Assembly: GCA_009599575.1 (NCBI GenBank)
Contig: VWND01000010.1
Coordinates: 516,501-580,500, forward strand
Length of the DNA stretch: 64,000 bases
DNA from: Blumeriella jaapii
Taxonomy: Eukaryota; Ascomycota; Leotiomycetes; Helotiales; Drepanopezizaceae
Reading direction: 5' to 3'
In this document: piece after piece, positions 24,830 to 37,499 of the stretch
Numbering within the stretch: position 1 is the stretch's first letter
Layout: every line of letters starts with the position of its first letter
The notes under the pieces: generated by a model
What the model saw: only the letters and a program-made list of their open reading frames with translations
What the model was told of the DNA's origin: nothing
The model's database searches: none
Translations under genes and position numbers: made by a program

Positions 24830-25126
24830 TGTGACGATTCACTCTGTTGCCACCTCTCGTGTCACCCCAGCAACTACGTATAGCTGCAAGCTTTTCAGCA
24901 ACTACGTATAGCTGCAAGCTCCTTGGTCTTCTGATAGGTCTCCCTATCAATTGTAAAAACTATTCATATATATAAGGCTCTTTTTTTTTAGCAACTTCTG
25001 CCTTTTGCAATTGTTAATTCTAAGTGAATATCTTTGTTACAAAACCAAAGGCTCGTTTCTTATATTATATAAACTCGGCGACCAATTGACTGATTTCCTA
25101 GCCCTTCGATTAATTAAATCGTTATA
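24830..25126 (+). repeat. E3 5' LTR (297 bp)
   Basis: Begins TGTGACGATTC and ends with RIP-altered TCGTTATA. The CATATATATAAGG TATA box is at 24,965-24,977, and two copies of the 28-bp unit are at about 24,878-24,930. Confidence 0.92.
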
Positions 25127-25140
25127 TTATTAACAATTCT
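25127..25140 (+). promoter_or_regulatory. Primer-binding site of E3, complementary to its own LTR
   Basis: Immediately after the LTR, ATTAACAATT (25,129-25,138) is the exact complement of AATTGTTAAT at 25,009-25,018, about 31 nt past the TATA box, where transcription should start. This is the layout of self-primed Tf1/sushi-group elements; no tRNA-like TGG start is present. Confidence 0.6.
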
Positions 25141-26940
25141 TTTTCTACGCTGGCGACGGCGTAAATTATTTTTTCCTTCGAATTTCTTACGGATCATACC
25201 AAAATGATCGACCGGTCGTAAAAAGGCTTATTTCCGCATTTTGCGAAAGATAGCTTTTGTTTAACGATTCTTTTTTTAACAAAGCTTTTCAGCTTCTGCT
25301 ACTACACCTCAACTTTCCTTTTTTTAATCAGCGAAAAAGCAGCCTCCTTCAAAAGCTTTTTCTTCTGAAAAACAGTCCTTTTCCCGAGGAAAAAAAAACA
25401 AAAGAAAAGGCAAAGCGCTAACCATTTCGCCTGCCATCTTTTTGCAACTTAGCGTTAAAAGCGTTCAATTGAAATTTTTGCAAAATCAACTAAAAAAAGC
25501 GCAAAAGCGTGAACGATAACTTTTGGAAATTATACGACTGCGACAAACCTTTTAATCAAAGCGTTTGATAGAATTTATCGAACGTGCTTTTACTAGTCGC
25601 GAATCTGCCGCTCTATTCTTTCGCAACGTTTTATTCCAATCAACAGGCGCTGCAAACCAATTTCCACGCTTTTCGCGAATTCTTTTTGAATCTCTTTTTA
25701 ACGGCCAAAACTTTAGCGCGCTTTTTAAACGCTATAGTTTTTATTTATCTGCTAACTTTCGATTAGCTCGCATAAAACGCGTTCCGAACCTTGAATTTAA
25801 GCTAAATAATAATAAAAATTATAAAGCACGCCATTGAAAAACTAAAGTTTTCGATAATTTCGAACTTTATTACGACTATTTCGCTAACGATCGATTTCGC
25901 AAAAATTACATATTCGATCAAACCGAAAGCGTGGCAAAAGAATTTTTAACCCCGCGTATTTTGGACCGTTCCGATTTTACACTTTCCGAAAAATTAGTAA
26001 AAAAGGTCGCCGATTTCCTGGCCGATTTTTTAAACGTTCAGAAAACGAAAAACGAATTTAAAATACTTGCAATAAATACGCACGACGACTTCTGGCGCTT
26101 TTATTTGCGATTTTCCATTTTCGCAGCGAACGCTTAAATACGAATTAACAAACAGCTTCGAAACGTTTTTTAAAACAAAATACCAAAGCGTTTACGAAAA
26201 AAGCTGCATTTGAAATAAACGCGTACAACGACTTTTAAAAATTGGCTTACCGCCGTTCGACAAAAAAAATAAAATCAGTTGGCTAAACGAATTTTATACG
26301 CGAGTCGCTTTTTCAAATCTACCATTTATCAAAATGGTAGATTCTCAACCAAAGCGTACTACAAATCAAATCGTACGTACGAAAGTCGTTCAAATGCTTT
26401 ACAAGCTTCTTTTCAGCCCTTTGCTGCTCTTTCTCCTTTTCTACGCCAAAACGCCCCCTTTGGCGTTTTTCTTTTTCGATCGGACCAACGATAACGCTTG
26501 TTTTTTATTTTATATCAAAAAATTCAAAAAAGCTAATCTGCACGACTTTTTACGGGCCGATCTTCGGTTTCACCCAAAAGCCTTTCCAGGCTGGTAAATA
26601 TAAACAAGGTCGAACCGGCCGAAAATTCGCCTTCTGATAGCGGTAGTAAAAACGAAAACCCCTTTCCAAACGATTTCCAAAACGCATACGAGAAAATTAA
26701 AAGCTTTTCCGCTAGTCGAAAAAACGCCCAAGCTTAAGCAAAGCCTTTTTCTTAGGCGTATTGCGCGATATACGTTATTTTAACGTTCGAAAGCTTTTTA
26801 ATAGCGATTTACTAACAATTTCCGTTATACTTATTAAAAATAGCCTTTCGTACAAAATAAAAGCGCTCGCCGACTTTGAAGCGAACGATTATACGTTAAT
26901 CGATTCGGCGCTAATTAAGTTTTTTTTTTTTTTTTAAAAC
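25141..26940 (+). pseudogene. E3 leader and gag, decayed
   Basis: After a leader of several hundred bases, the capsid region is clearest at 25,915-26,170. It reads DQTESVAKEFLTPRILDRSD, then EKLVKKVADFLADFLNVQ and a DDFWRFYLRFSIFAANA block, as in fungal MAGGY-type Gag. Further pieces lie at 26,279-26,597, and an acidic Ser/Asn stretch near 26,620. Frame changes and TAA stops break it. The same segment is found in E2 (reversed) and E1 (46,785-47,870). Confidence 0.75.
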
Positions 26941-29900
26941 TTTTGATTTAATTTTTCCCGGCTTTTTTTCTTATAAAAAGGTATAATAAAGCTCGTGGCT
27001 ATTTAATTACACATTTTACGCTTTTTAATTTTATTATTAACAACCGAATATAATCGTTTATTTTTTTTTTAATTATCAACCTCGGAAATTATAATATGAT
27101 TTTAGAAAAAGCTTGGTTGGCCGAATATTAAATTCTACTAAACTATAATAAACGCAAGCTTTATTGGCCGAAGTTTTATTCTTTTATAACTTTTTACGCT
27201 CGTTGTATTAAAATCTTTTATTTGCACCTTCGAAAGATTTAATTTCGCTATCAAAACGACGCTGTAAAACGTGACAAAAACCTTAATTAATTGTGACAGA
27301 TTTACGACGCTGCGCGAAGCGCGAAAAAGTCGAATTTTATTCGCGGTGCCAATTTCGATAGCGACGCCAATAAAATAATACAAGAAATTACACCATTTTT
27401 CCAGGTTGCCGATTCCTTTTCCATTATTTTTATTTTTTCTTTTTTTTTCTTTTCGTCAGAACAGCTTTTTCGTTTTACGAAAAACAGTTATACTAAAAAC
27501 CGAAAAAAAACTTTCGCCGCGATAGCCTTTTAGCTTAATATAATCGATAGTTTAAACAAGCCACTTTTTAAACCTTTTAAACGATTAATTCGAAAACGAA
27601 TCTTTTAATCTACTGTTTATTTAATTTTTATTTGTTAAATTATTGCATACGCTTTTAAGCTGATCTTCAGAAAAAAGCAGTTGAAATGTTTTCAATTTTT
27701 TTGTACGAAATCGACAAAATACTAAACGATTTTACGTATAATATTTCTTTTAAAACCTAATCTCATAGTTTTTTCGAACGTTTCAAAATCAACGAAATAT
27801 CGATTTCGACCTTTTTAATCAGCTTAGCAAAGCTAATTTCGAATAAACTTTTTTTCGAATCTTTTTCTCCGGAGTACAAAAACCTCGAACACGTATTTTC
27901 TAAAGCCGCCAATAACAAGCTAGCCTTTTACCGATTCTACGACTATAAGATCGAGCTTATTATAAATAAAAAAAAGCTGAAATACACTTTTTTGTATAAA
28001 ATATCGATTCCAAAGCTCGAAATTATCAAAACTTATTTGCAAAATAACTTTAACAAAAGCTTTATCGAATTTTTCACCGTTCTTTTCGCTGTTCCAATGC
28101 TTTTCGCCAAAAAACCCGACGGTTTACTGCGTTTTTATATCGATTATTAAGCTTTTAATAACGTTATTCGTAAAAATCGCTATCTTCTCCTTTTTATCGA
28201 TAAAACCTTTGCTCGTTTTTCGAAAGCGCGAATTTTTACGAAGCTCGATATTCGTTAAGCTTTTTATAGAATTCGAATAAATTCCGCTAATAAAAAACTG
28301 ACGACGTTTCGTACGCGTTACGGCGCCTATAAATGCAAAATACTACCTTTTGGCTTTATTAACGGATCCGCAATTTATCAACGCTATATAAACGACGTTT
28401 TCTTCGATTATTTAAACGATTTTTGCATTGCATATTTAAATAATATTTTTATTTATTCGTCCGATCTTTTAAAACATGTTATATACGTTCGCAAAATGTT
28501 TTAAAACTCGCTAACGCTAAATTACAGGCCGATATTCGAAAGTCTAAATTCAACGTTATTCGGATCCGTTACCTAGGCTTTATTATTTCGACTGAAAGCC
28601 TAAAAATAAATCTAAAAAAAGTCTTCGTAGTCGTTTATTAAAAACCTTTTATTATTGTAAAAGATATACAAAGCTTTTTTGATTTTTATAACTTTTACCG
28701 ACGTTTTATTCGAAACTACGATATAATTGCAAAGCCTTTGATTTATTTAACTAAAATTAACGTTTTTTTCAATTTCATTTTTAAATATTAAAAAAGTTTC
28801 GACCTTTTTACACTAGCTTTTATTATTGCATCAGTTTTATAATATTATAGGCAAGATTTTTCCTGCATATTAAAAACTAACGCTTCCGACGGCGTAGTAG
28901 CTTTTGTACTTTCGCAATTTTATAATAACGACTGGCTTCCAGTCGCTTACTTCAATAAAATTATAGTTTTCGCAAAGCTAAACTACGTCGTATACGATAA
29001 AAAAATGCTCGCAATCGTAAAATCTTTAAGCAATTTTCGTACTGAATTAGCTAGCTTAATTTATCAAATCAAAATTATTATTAATTATAAAATTTTAGAG
29101 TATTTTATAATTTCCAAGCTTTTAAACGCTCGATAAGCACGCTAGGCCGAGCTTCTCGCCGATTACAATTTTCTTATTACGTACAAATTAAATAAACACA
29201 ACCTTTTAGCTAACGCATTAATACGTCGTACGAACGAACTCGACCGCCAAAACTTTTTTAAACGCACCCAACGCTTACAAACCTTTTTCCGAGCCGATTA
29301 AATCGATTACCGACTTTTAATTGAAAAACTTCGATTTCTTACGGCTTTCGAAACAGCTGTTTTTGTCGTTAAAATAATTGATTTTTTTCTCGCATTCCGT
29401 ATCGTTAACCAGCTTTTTCACGCTAATCGCACAGCTAGCAGCCTAATGGCCTTTCGAAAAAAAGTTATACGAAACGCTACGAAAAGAAACGACGCTAATA
29501 ATACTTCGTATATACTTAAACGCAATCTGCTGCTATATTACGGTCGCTTAATAATACTAGACGTCGATTATTTTCGTTTGGCTTTTATACGAAAAATGCA
29601 CGATCAGATTTCCACCGCTTATTCTAGCGTTCGCAAAACTACGCAATTGCTTTCGGACTAATACTATTAGCAAAATATAACAGCTTTTGTAAAACAATAC
29701 TATCGCAACTGCTACGCTTATCGAAAGAATTCTGTTCCAAAAAATAAGCGCCCCGGTTTTTTTCAGCTTTTTCTTATTCCTGACTACTTTTAAAAGCATA
29801 TTATAATAAACTTTTGCAGCTTTAACAAAAACAAATACGGTTACGATAACGTATTCGTAATAATAAATCGCTTTTTTAAGCAGGCTATTTCGATCTTTTG

Positions 29901-31002
29901 CTATAAAAATATCGACGCTCGAAGCCTCGCCAAATTATATATATTCCACGTATACAAATATTTTAGCCTTTTAAAAAATATTATTAGCGATCGTGGCCTT
30001 TAGTATTAGTCTATTTTCTGATTTAAATTAAACAAAATACTTAGTACGCAATTAAAACTTTCGACAGCCGCTTATTTTAAAACCGACGGTCAGACCGAAA
30101 TTTATAATTAATACTTGCAAAAACGCTTTCGACCCTTCGTAAATTTTTATTAAAACGATTAAAACGAATTTCTTTTAATAATAAATTTCGTTCAAATAAT
30201 CCTTTCTTACGAAAATTTAAATAGCCTTTTACTTTTTGAAATTATACACGGTTATACTTCTTATATCAATTAAAACTGAAAGCTCGATACTTTCTTTTTT
30301 TCCAACTTTTTACACAAATTAAACGCAAACGAAGCTCGTGCGTACGCTCGCCGCCACTACGACGCTTAAAACCTCGTTAAATCGCATTTTTAATAAACCT
30401 ACGATAAAATAAAAAAAAATGCGAATAAGTTTCGCCGCGCGATCGATTTTAACGTTAGCGATTACGTATAGCTCGATATGCGTTTATTTCCGACCTTTCG
30501 ACCTTTTCGCAAGCTCGACAATTTTATAAACGGCCTTTTTAAAATTATAGCCAAAATTTTCGATAACGCTTTTAAGCTAGACCTTTTTAATATTATAAAC
30601 GTACATTTAGTTTTTCACGCTAATCGACTGCGTAAAACAACTGACGACGCGCTTTCAGATCAGATTAATCCAGCTTCTGAACTTATTAATATAACTGGTA
30701 AGCTTAAATACGAAATCGAAAAATTAATCGCTTATCGAATGCAGCGGAAGATTTTTTAGTATAAAGCTTTTTGGATAGACTTAAATAAAAATCTTACGTG
30801 GTACCTCGCGTTTGATTTTATATACGTTTTTCTAAAAGTGCGCGATTTTTATTTGGCGTATAAAAAGCTTCCCGGTCTTTCTGCAAAACTTATAAATTGG
30901 CTGAAAGCGTATTCCGAAGGTTTGAATTCGTACGATTATTTAAATAGCGACGTACCAATAAATAAAAGCTCGAGGGCGCGCTTTTTTCGGACGAAAAGGT
31001 AA
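26941..31002 (+). pseudogene. E3 pol, decayed
   Basis: Order on the plus strand: protease remnant (about 26,960-27,180), RT (about 27,930-28,480; catalytic box altered to YLNN), RNase H (KTNASDGVVAFVLSQFYNN near 28,880), the integrase zinc region and core (29,140-30,260) including IISDRG and KTDGQTE, a KLDNFINGLFKIIAKIFDNA segment (30,478-30,759) and a chromodomain (about 30,706-30,870) with YKAF, LTWYL and VRDFYLAYKKLPG. A G/A tract GGACGAAAAGGTAA just before 31,003 is the RIP-altered polypurine tract. Confidence 0.88.
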
Positions 31003-31144
31003 TATAACGATTTACTTTATTGCTATTTTTCGTGTCATCCCAGCAATTACGTATAACTGCAAACTTCTTAGCAATTACGTATAACTGCAAGCTTTTTAAT
31101 CTCCTGGTAAATCTTTCTATTAACTGTGGAAACTATTCATATAT
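31003..31144 (+). repeat. E3 3' LTR, left part, interrupted by E4
   Basis: Matches the first 142 bp of the E3 5' LTR up to the TATA tract. The remaining 155 bp resume at 45,826. TATAT (31,140-31,144) is the left copy of the E4 target-site duplication. Confidence 0.92.
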
Positions 31145-31446
31145 TGTCGTGCATAGCTGAATAGTCGGTAGGAACCCTCACCGGAGGATGGAACGGATGA
31201 ATTGTATACAGTAAAATATTACTTATATTGTTCTAAGTCTGACTGGCGAGCTTTCCGCAAAAAACGGAAAGTTCGGGCTCGCTTAGTTAATCGCTCGGAA
31301 AAACTAGTCTCCGAAAAGGCTCGTTATCACGTGACTACGAGCCTTTCCGAGCTCCAGAAACATTTAACTATTAAAAACGTATAAAAAAAATAAATCTGAA
31401 ACAAAAAAAATAAAAAAAAATAAAAAAATGTAAATATAGCGCAACA
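31145..31446 (-). repeat. E4 3' LTR (302 bp)
   Basis: Starts TGTCGTGCATAG and ends ATATAGCGCAACA. It is more A-rich at its right end than its partner (45,519-45,820). Both contain an inverted repeat around CGAGCTCCA/TCACGTGA-type sequence. Confidence 0.93.
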
Positions 31447-31667
31447 CACCTTCTAGCTGATTGCCAATCCGGCGATTAACTACTTTTAAAGCGCGGAAAG
31501 GTCTTTTTGTCGTCGTCCGAATGCGGCCGTAACGCGATATTGCAATATTTATATAACTTATTTATATTTTTTATCGTTGCGAAGCGTAAATAAGGCCAAT
31601 TCAATTTAAATGAAAATCTCGTCGCTTTTGAAAACTTCAATTTCTTTATTTTTCTATCAATCTTCTA
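31447..31667. other. Spacer between E4 3' LTR and the antisense frame
   Basis: AT-rich sequence with no reading frame. If the antisense frame was expressed, its promoter would lie here or in the LTR. Confidence 0.4.
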
Positions 31668-32897
31668 ATAGATTCAAGCTCTACTATCTTAATTAAAAAC
31701 ATCGATATAGCCTTTTCCATATTCAAAAAAAGTCGTTCGCGTAATTCCACGCGACTAATTAGCCCAGCTTCTCGGACTCCCAGTCCTCGGCGCTTGCGTA
31801 ATCGAAGTTTTGCGAAATCTATTTTGCGTAATCAATCGGCCTTTTCGGCCAATTCGTTTTTTTTTAACCTTTTCGAAAAAAGCGACCTTTTCGATATCTC
31901 GTTTTTAAACGGTCTTTTCGGAAATTCATACTTGCCTGGCCTCGAAAATGCCGATATAGCGCCTAAAAATAAAAAAAACGCTGTTAGCGGTAGAAAAGCT
32001 ACTAGCGGTGATTTCGGTTCTAATAGCACTCCCGGAAAAAAAGGGCAGAACATTGGCGCTTTTAAAAAAAAAGCGGCCGAAGGTTATTAAAGCGAAAAAA
32101 CTAAAAATAAAAATAACGACGATAATCGTTTTTTAAAACGCGCTCGCATTAGGGCCAGAAAGCCTGCTATTTCTAAGCTTTCCAATTCTACTTCTTATAT
32201 AATTTGTATTATTCGCGAAGCAACTGAAAACTTAAATTACAATTGCCTGTCGAACCTAGCTAAAACTCGTTGCTATCGGTGCTACGTAATTAGCACGTCG
32301 TATATTCCGGCCGACGCGAACGTTTTGGCTGCGTAATCTTCCGTTTTTAAAACTCGGATTAACAAAGTTATTAAAACGGTCAGTTTTATCGAAAAACTTT
32401 ATCGTTTCTGCTAATCGATTCCTAAAATATAACGGTTATTTTCTATCCCACGGTCAAAACGGTTTTAAAAATGCAAAAAAGTAAATCTTCAAATCGATCG
32501 TAACTTAAAAGCAAAACTAATAAACACAAAGCGTATTACTAACGCGAAGCTCGCCGCGGCTCGTAGAATTCTTTAAACTTCTGCTTCTGCTTCTCGAATG
32601 GAAACTCCTACCCCTGCTTTACGTACTAGCGAAATAAAGCCTGGCCACGACCCATCAAAAAATGCTTCCGTTTTTAAAAGTTCAGAAAAAAATCTCGCGG
32701 CGACCCTTCTGCCAAACGTCCCTGATTTTCAGCCTAATAAAACTTTGTAAAAAAAAGAAAATATTTCGGCCGCACAGCCGGCGGCAGCTGTTTTTAAAAG
32801 AATTATCAGAAGATTTATCTCAGATTTGACTGTCGCGAAGCGTCGGGCGCGGATTATTATTTTAGCGGATTATATTTTTAATCTTTTGCAAAACTAA
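31668..32897 (+). pseudogene. Long antisense ORF of E4, convergent with pol, unknown product
   Basis: One plus-strand frame can be followed for about 409 codons from an ATA (a likely RIP-altered ATG) at 31,668 to a TAA at 32,895-32,897 with no frame change. It has only seven internal stops, all TAA, as expected if CAA codons were mutated. The translation looks like real protein: a Ser/Arg/Pro-rich start (STRLISPASRTPSPRRLR), a Phe/Leu/Asn-rich part, a Gly/Lys/Ser-rich linker, a Cys-containing region (NYNCLSNLAKTRCYRCYV) and a basic hydrophobic end (AKRRARIIILADYIFNLLQN). It ends about 140 bp from the end of the copia pol on the other strand. I recognise no family. It would be transcribed against the element, from inside or from the 3' LTR. 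Confidence 0.6.
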
Positions 32898-33039
32898 GCG
32901 ATCTGGTTTTAAGTTTTTGGGTTTGCGAAAAATTCGGATTTTTTTTAATTGAAAAATGGTTTTGCTATATTTTAAATTTTAATAAAAGTCTGTTTAAATA
33001 AATATACGCCTGCAAAATGCAAACTTTTTAATTCGATTA

Positions 33040-34900
33040 GTCGAACTTTTCGACAAAGCTTCGAAAATCCCGTAAATTAAAAAGTTTGACGAAACTTTCG
33101 TATTTTTATCGGGTTAAATTCTTAATAAAACCGTCTGCGTATATCTTATTTATTAAAAAGTATATAATTTTAAACTTTTTATTTTAATATTCTTAGCGAA
33201 TCCATATATTACTTATATCGACGTAGCGAAGCTTCGTAAAGATTTTTCTTTTTATCTTCTACGATTAATTTAATCGTTTGCTAATTATCGCAATATACGT
33301 TTTATTCAGAAACAATATCGAATCGAAGCTTTTTAAAAAAACGTTGGAATGCCATTATTTTTTTTTTTACGGTCGTCATATAAGCAAATAGCTCCGCTTT
33401 AATAAAAAAAATAATAATTGTATCTTATCGTACAGCTTTTTATAAAATAGCACTTCCGAAAAAAAAAAAAATATAATCTTAAAAAATTTCCGAATTTCTA
33501 AATCGTCGGCGAAAAAAACGTCGGTGAAAATTATCAATTAGTTTTCCCGCTCCTTCCGACTGTAAACGATTCCTAGAAATCTTATTTCATAAAAATATCG
33601 AAGCGTTCAATTAGCTGCTTCGAAATATTAAAAATTTAAATTAGTAAAAAAATAAAAAAGCTGAGAGATTGCGAAAGCCACGTCGGATCGAAGCATAATA
33701 GCCGTATACAAAATTAAACCGACCTTTTTTTAATACTTTTTAATCTGCGGAAACGTGGCTACGCTTGGGTTTTTAATAAATTCGCAAATTAAAAAAAGCG
33801 TATTTAAAAAACGCTTTTTATATATATTAAACTTCGTAGCGATTTTTTCGATATACGAGTCGTAAAGCAGAAAAACTTCTTTTTTTTATTTGTTTCGTAA
33901 AATACGAATTTCGAAAAAATAATCCAGATCTTTTATACTTATAAACTCGTAGGCCTTTTTCAGACCGAAAATAATTTCGTCGACTTTTAACAAATAAAAA
34001 GCGTAGTATAAAACTTAAATATCGTCGACGTAAAACGCCACGTATACGCTCCGCACTTCGTTAGCGAATATACAAAGCTCCTCGCCTATTAGTTCGAGCT
34101 TCAGCTTTTTTAAAATATTAGCAAATTCGCCGTATTACAAAACTGAAAAGTCTTTTAATTTATACAAAACTCGATCTAGCTATACCATTATATCTGATTG
34201 TTTGAATCCATCAGGCAAATAACACGTAACTGGCTCATTTCTGAAATCTCGTTTTGCATTAACGAAAGTATTAACTATATCGAATTATTTGATTTCCAGG
34301 TCGAAATAAGCCGTCAGCGCTATAACCGTTCGGAAAAAACGGGCTGCGAATATAACTGCGTATATAAAAAAAATTAAAGCTTCGTTTTGAAAATCTCTCT
34401 TCACGACTAGTCTCGATCTGCACCGCTGCAACTCGCCTAAGCTATTCGTTTTATATATAAAAACCCATTTAAATAAAATAAGCTTTATAATTTTATTTTT
34501 TTTAACAATCCTCCAGCATTTTCTGATTTCCAAGTTCTTAATCTCGGTTCTTACTCCTTTTCTAAACTGCTCTTCTATTTGATAGTTTTTCAATTCGTTC
34601 CAGTTTCTTAAAACCTTCGGAAAATTATCCCGATATTGTTTTTTAATCGAAAGATTAAATATTTCTTACCGACTTTTCTTTTATCGAAGCCGCCATTACT
34701 GCGTAAACAGCCTGAAAGTCTTTTCCATCCATCTGAATCGGCTCGTTTTGTCCAAAACGTATAAACGAATTCGTCGATCTGTTATTTAATAAATAAAGCC
34801 ATTGATTAAAAGATTTCGTATACCGTGGCGTATACTTCCGGTCTATCCGGCTAATATAAAATAAAATCTGTACGATTTCGTTTAGCAATTTCTGAAATCA
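33040..34900 (-). pseudogene. E4 reverse transcriptase and RNase H (copia type), decayed
   Basis: The RT start (34,593-34,285) reads KWVFIYKTNSLGELQRCRSR, where the family has WVFKxKxDxxGxxxRxKAR. The catalytic region is near 34,045-33,880, followed by KDLDYFFEIRI-type sequence. RSDVAFAISQL lies near 33,690. RNase H ends the protein: CDNxQTIKLI near 33,290, KLRYVDISNIWIR near 33,230, and ADGFIKNLT then YESFVKLFNL near 33,130-33,080. All are Ty1/copia signatures. The frame is broken by TAA/TAG and indels. Confidence 0.87.
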
Positions 34901-36950
34901 GCTGCTTTCCATCGCTTATCGGAAACTTCGATTTGTTTTTTCTACTTCTTTTAAATAATGCCTCCTTTTTAATAATCAGCTTTGGAAAAGCTTCCAAAAG
35001 CAAGCGTTCAAATGGCTGCTTTATTTTAAATCGATTTGGCGCCTGATTTACCGGGCGATAGCTTTTAATTATAACTTAAAAAGTTGAATTGCGCGCTCCC
35101 TTGTATAAGGCCATTTTTATGCCCGCGCCGAAAAACCTTCTAAAGCTTTGCTCTGCTTTATCCTATTCTACAATAATAAGCTTTGCTAATCTATTATTCC
35201 TTTTTGGACCTTCATAACCTTCTGACGCTTTTATCGCGTCGGTCAAAATATTTCGAATATATTTTGCATATTTCCGATTAATAACTAATTCTAAAAATTA
35301 AAACTGATCGGTAATAGCTTTGTCGAAAAAGCTTTTATAAAAAACCATCACCCCCGAGCTCTAAACGTTTGAATCGATCGTAGAAAAAGGCTCGATCGCC
35401 TCGACTTTTATTAAATCTTCCATCCCCGAGAATTTGGCTTTTTTTAAAATATTTAAATCCATTGGTATTAAAATATCCTTTTCCTTTATCGTAGGCTTTA
35501 AAGATTTATCAAAAAGGCCTGAAATCGGTCCTGGTTTTGATAACGGCTCCGGTGGAAAAAAATCTTCATTCTTTTTTGTAAAATCTGAAAGTTGTTCGTT
35601 TTGTAATAATAGCTCTTCCTTTGTATTATTCCCCTTTTAGCACACCGAATTTTGCTAGTCTGCGCCGCTATTAAAACCGTTCGCTAATATCTAATACTCA
35701 GCGTTTTAAGCTTTTTCGTTTTCCGCGTTTTCGATAAATTCCACGGTCTTCTGAAGCTTTAGTTTAGTTATAGAACTTAGACTTTTAGCTTCCGAAAAGT
35801 AAAACTTAGACTCGTTAAATATTACGTTTCGGCTCGTAATTATACGCATCAGCTGAAGCACCTAGATTTTGTAAATATTAAAAGCGTTATATCCAATCAA
35901 ATATCCGATATATCTTTTCGAAAAAATTTTAAATTCTTTTTTGTGTTTTATAACCTCCCGATCTTTTATTATTAGATACGTACGAACTCCGTACGCATAA
36001 ATTTTGCTCTAGTCTGATTTAAAATCGGCCGTACGCGCCTTTATAATAACAGAGTCGTAATACCGAAAATATTGCCTAAACCAATTGTGCAAAATTTTAT
36101 TTAAAAACTTAAATTGTTTTCTAGCAAGCGGCGACATATTATACAAATGCGCTACTGCTTTTATCGTTTCGGACCAAAAGAAAATTGGAAATCCCGCCTT
36201 AATTTTTATTTTTATCGAACGCTTAATTACTTCCTTTTTTGCTCGTTCGATCGAGCCGTTTGGCTGGTACACGTAAAATAAAATCAATTTCAAATCGATA
36301 TTTTCGCGCTCCGCTTATTTTTAATATTCCGAAATAATATTTTCTTATCTTGGAATTACCGACGATTCGTTATTTTATCGAATTTTACAAATAAAAAAGT
36401 TGTATTAGCGTTTTATTTATGCGTCGAATATCTGAAAACGGTCCAAAACGATTTTTATATTTTTCGTTCTGATAGCGAAGATCTAAAAATTTTTTATTGT
36501 ATTCGTCTTTTATCAGAAACATCTACGTCGAGCCGTTATAAGCTTTTTTACGACTTTTGAAATAATCGTAAAAATCCTAACCGATGCGAAAAAAAAATCT
36601 GAAAAACTTGTTTTTTAATATTGCTCTTAAAATCACCTGCTTTAAATACGTAACAGCATACTTTTCGCATTCCACTTTAATTAAACCCTTGATTTTTACT
36701 TCACGAATATTCTCGATCAGCTTTTCGAGCGCGTTTTTACCCAAATGGCCCGAACGAAAATGCCATAAGCGCGCATCGTTATTCCGATCGTACGTAAACA
36801 CGCTGCTTTTTTTAAATTTATAGCGCGTACGACGTTTCGGAATTATATAAATTATTAGGCCGGGCGAATCACGTTTTAAAAAATGCAAATTATCACGTGA
36901 AAAATGCGAACAAAAAAAGCAATTAATTTTAATATATTTAAATACACAAA
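34901..36950 (-). pseudogene. E4 GAG-pre-integrase and integrase, decayed
   Basis: At 36,888-36,577 RLWHFRSGHLGKNALEKLI matches the GAG-pre-integrase domain. At 36,293-36,009 YQPNGSIERAKKEVIKRSI, FWSETIKAVAHLYNMSP and FKFLNKIL match the integrase core end, where the Glu of SIER is the third catalytic residue. The C-terminal extension and linker to RT fill 36,000-34,900, with an acidic/Ser-rich piece near 35,700-35,400. Confidence 0.83.
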
Positions 36951-37499
36951 AATCGGCGATCGTTTAATATTAACGTTTTAAAATAAAACTTTCAAAGCTT
37001 CCAAAACAAAAAGTATTATCTGACCCTTAAAACCAATAATCTTTTTTAGCCAAAAGACTAACGAAAATAATATTAATAATAAAATTTAAAACGAACGCCA
37101 CGTTGTTAAAAAACCATATTTCAAAACTTTTTATTTTTTTTGCGAAAAGCCTTTTTTATCAAACGACTTCCTTTTCCGACGATTGGAAAACTCTGTATAC
37201 CTGCATAAACGCTGTTGGTAGGATTATCAATCTTCTTATAAAACCCTTCGATAAAAAAATTCTTGTCGTTTATTAAATAAGTTTCAAAGCAATTATTAAA
37301 AAAAATACTTTTATTTAAAAAATAATACTAACTAGGCTTCAGAGCCAAAACGTTGATTCCGAAATGCTTTTTAATCGTATCAAAGCAAAAAAAACAAAAA
37401 GTTGCGATAAAAAACTCCTTCTGGTCGTTTTTAAAAATTGACTTTGGAATCTGTTTTGGCTTAGTTATTAAAATTCCAAAGATTTTGTTAATTGCGACC

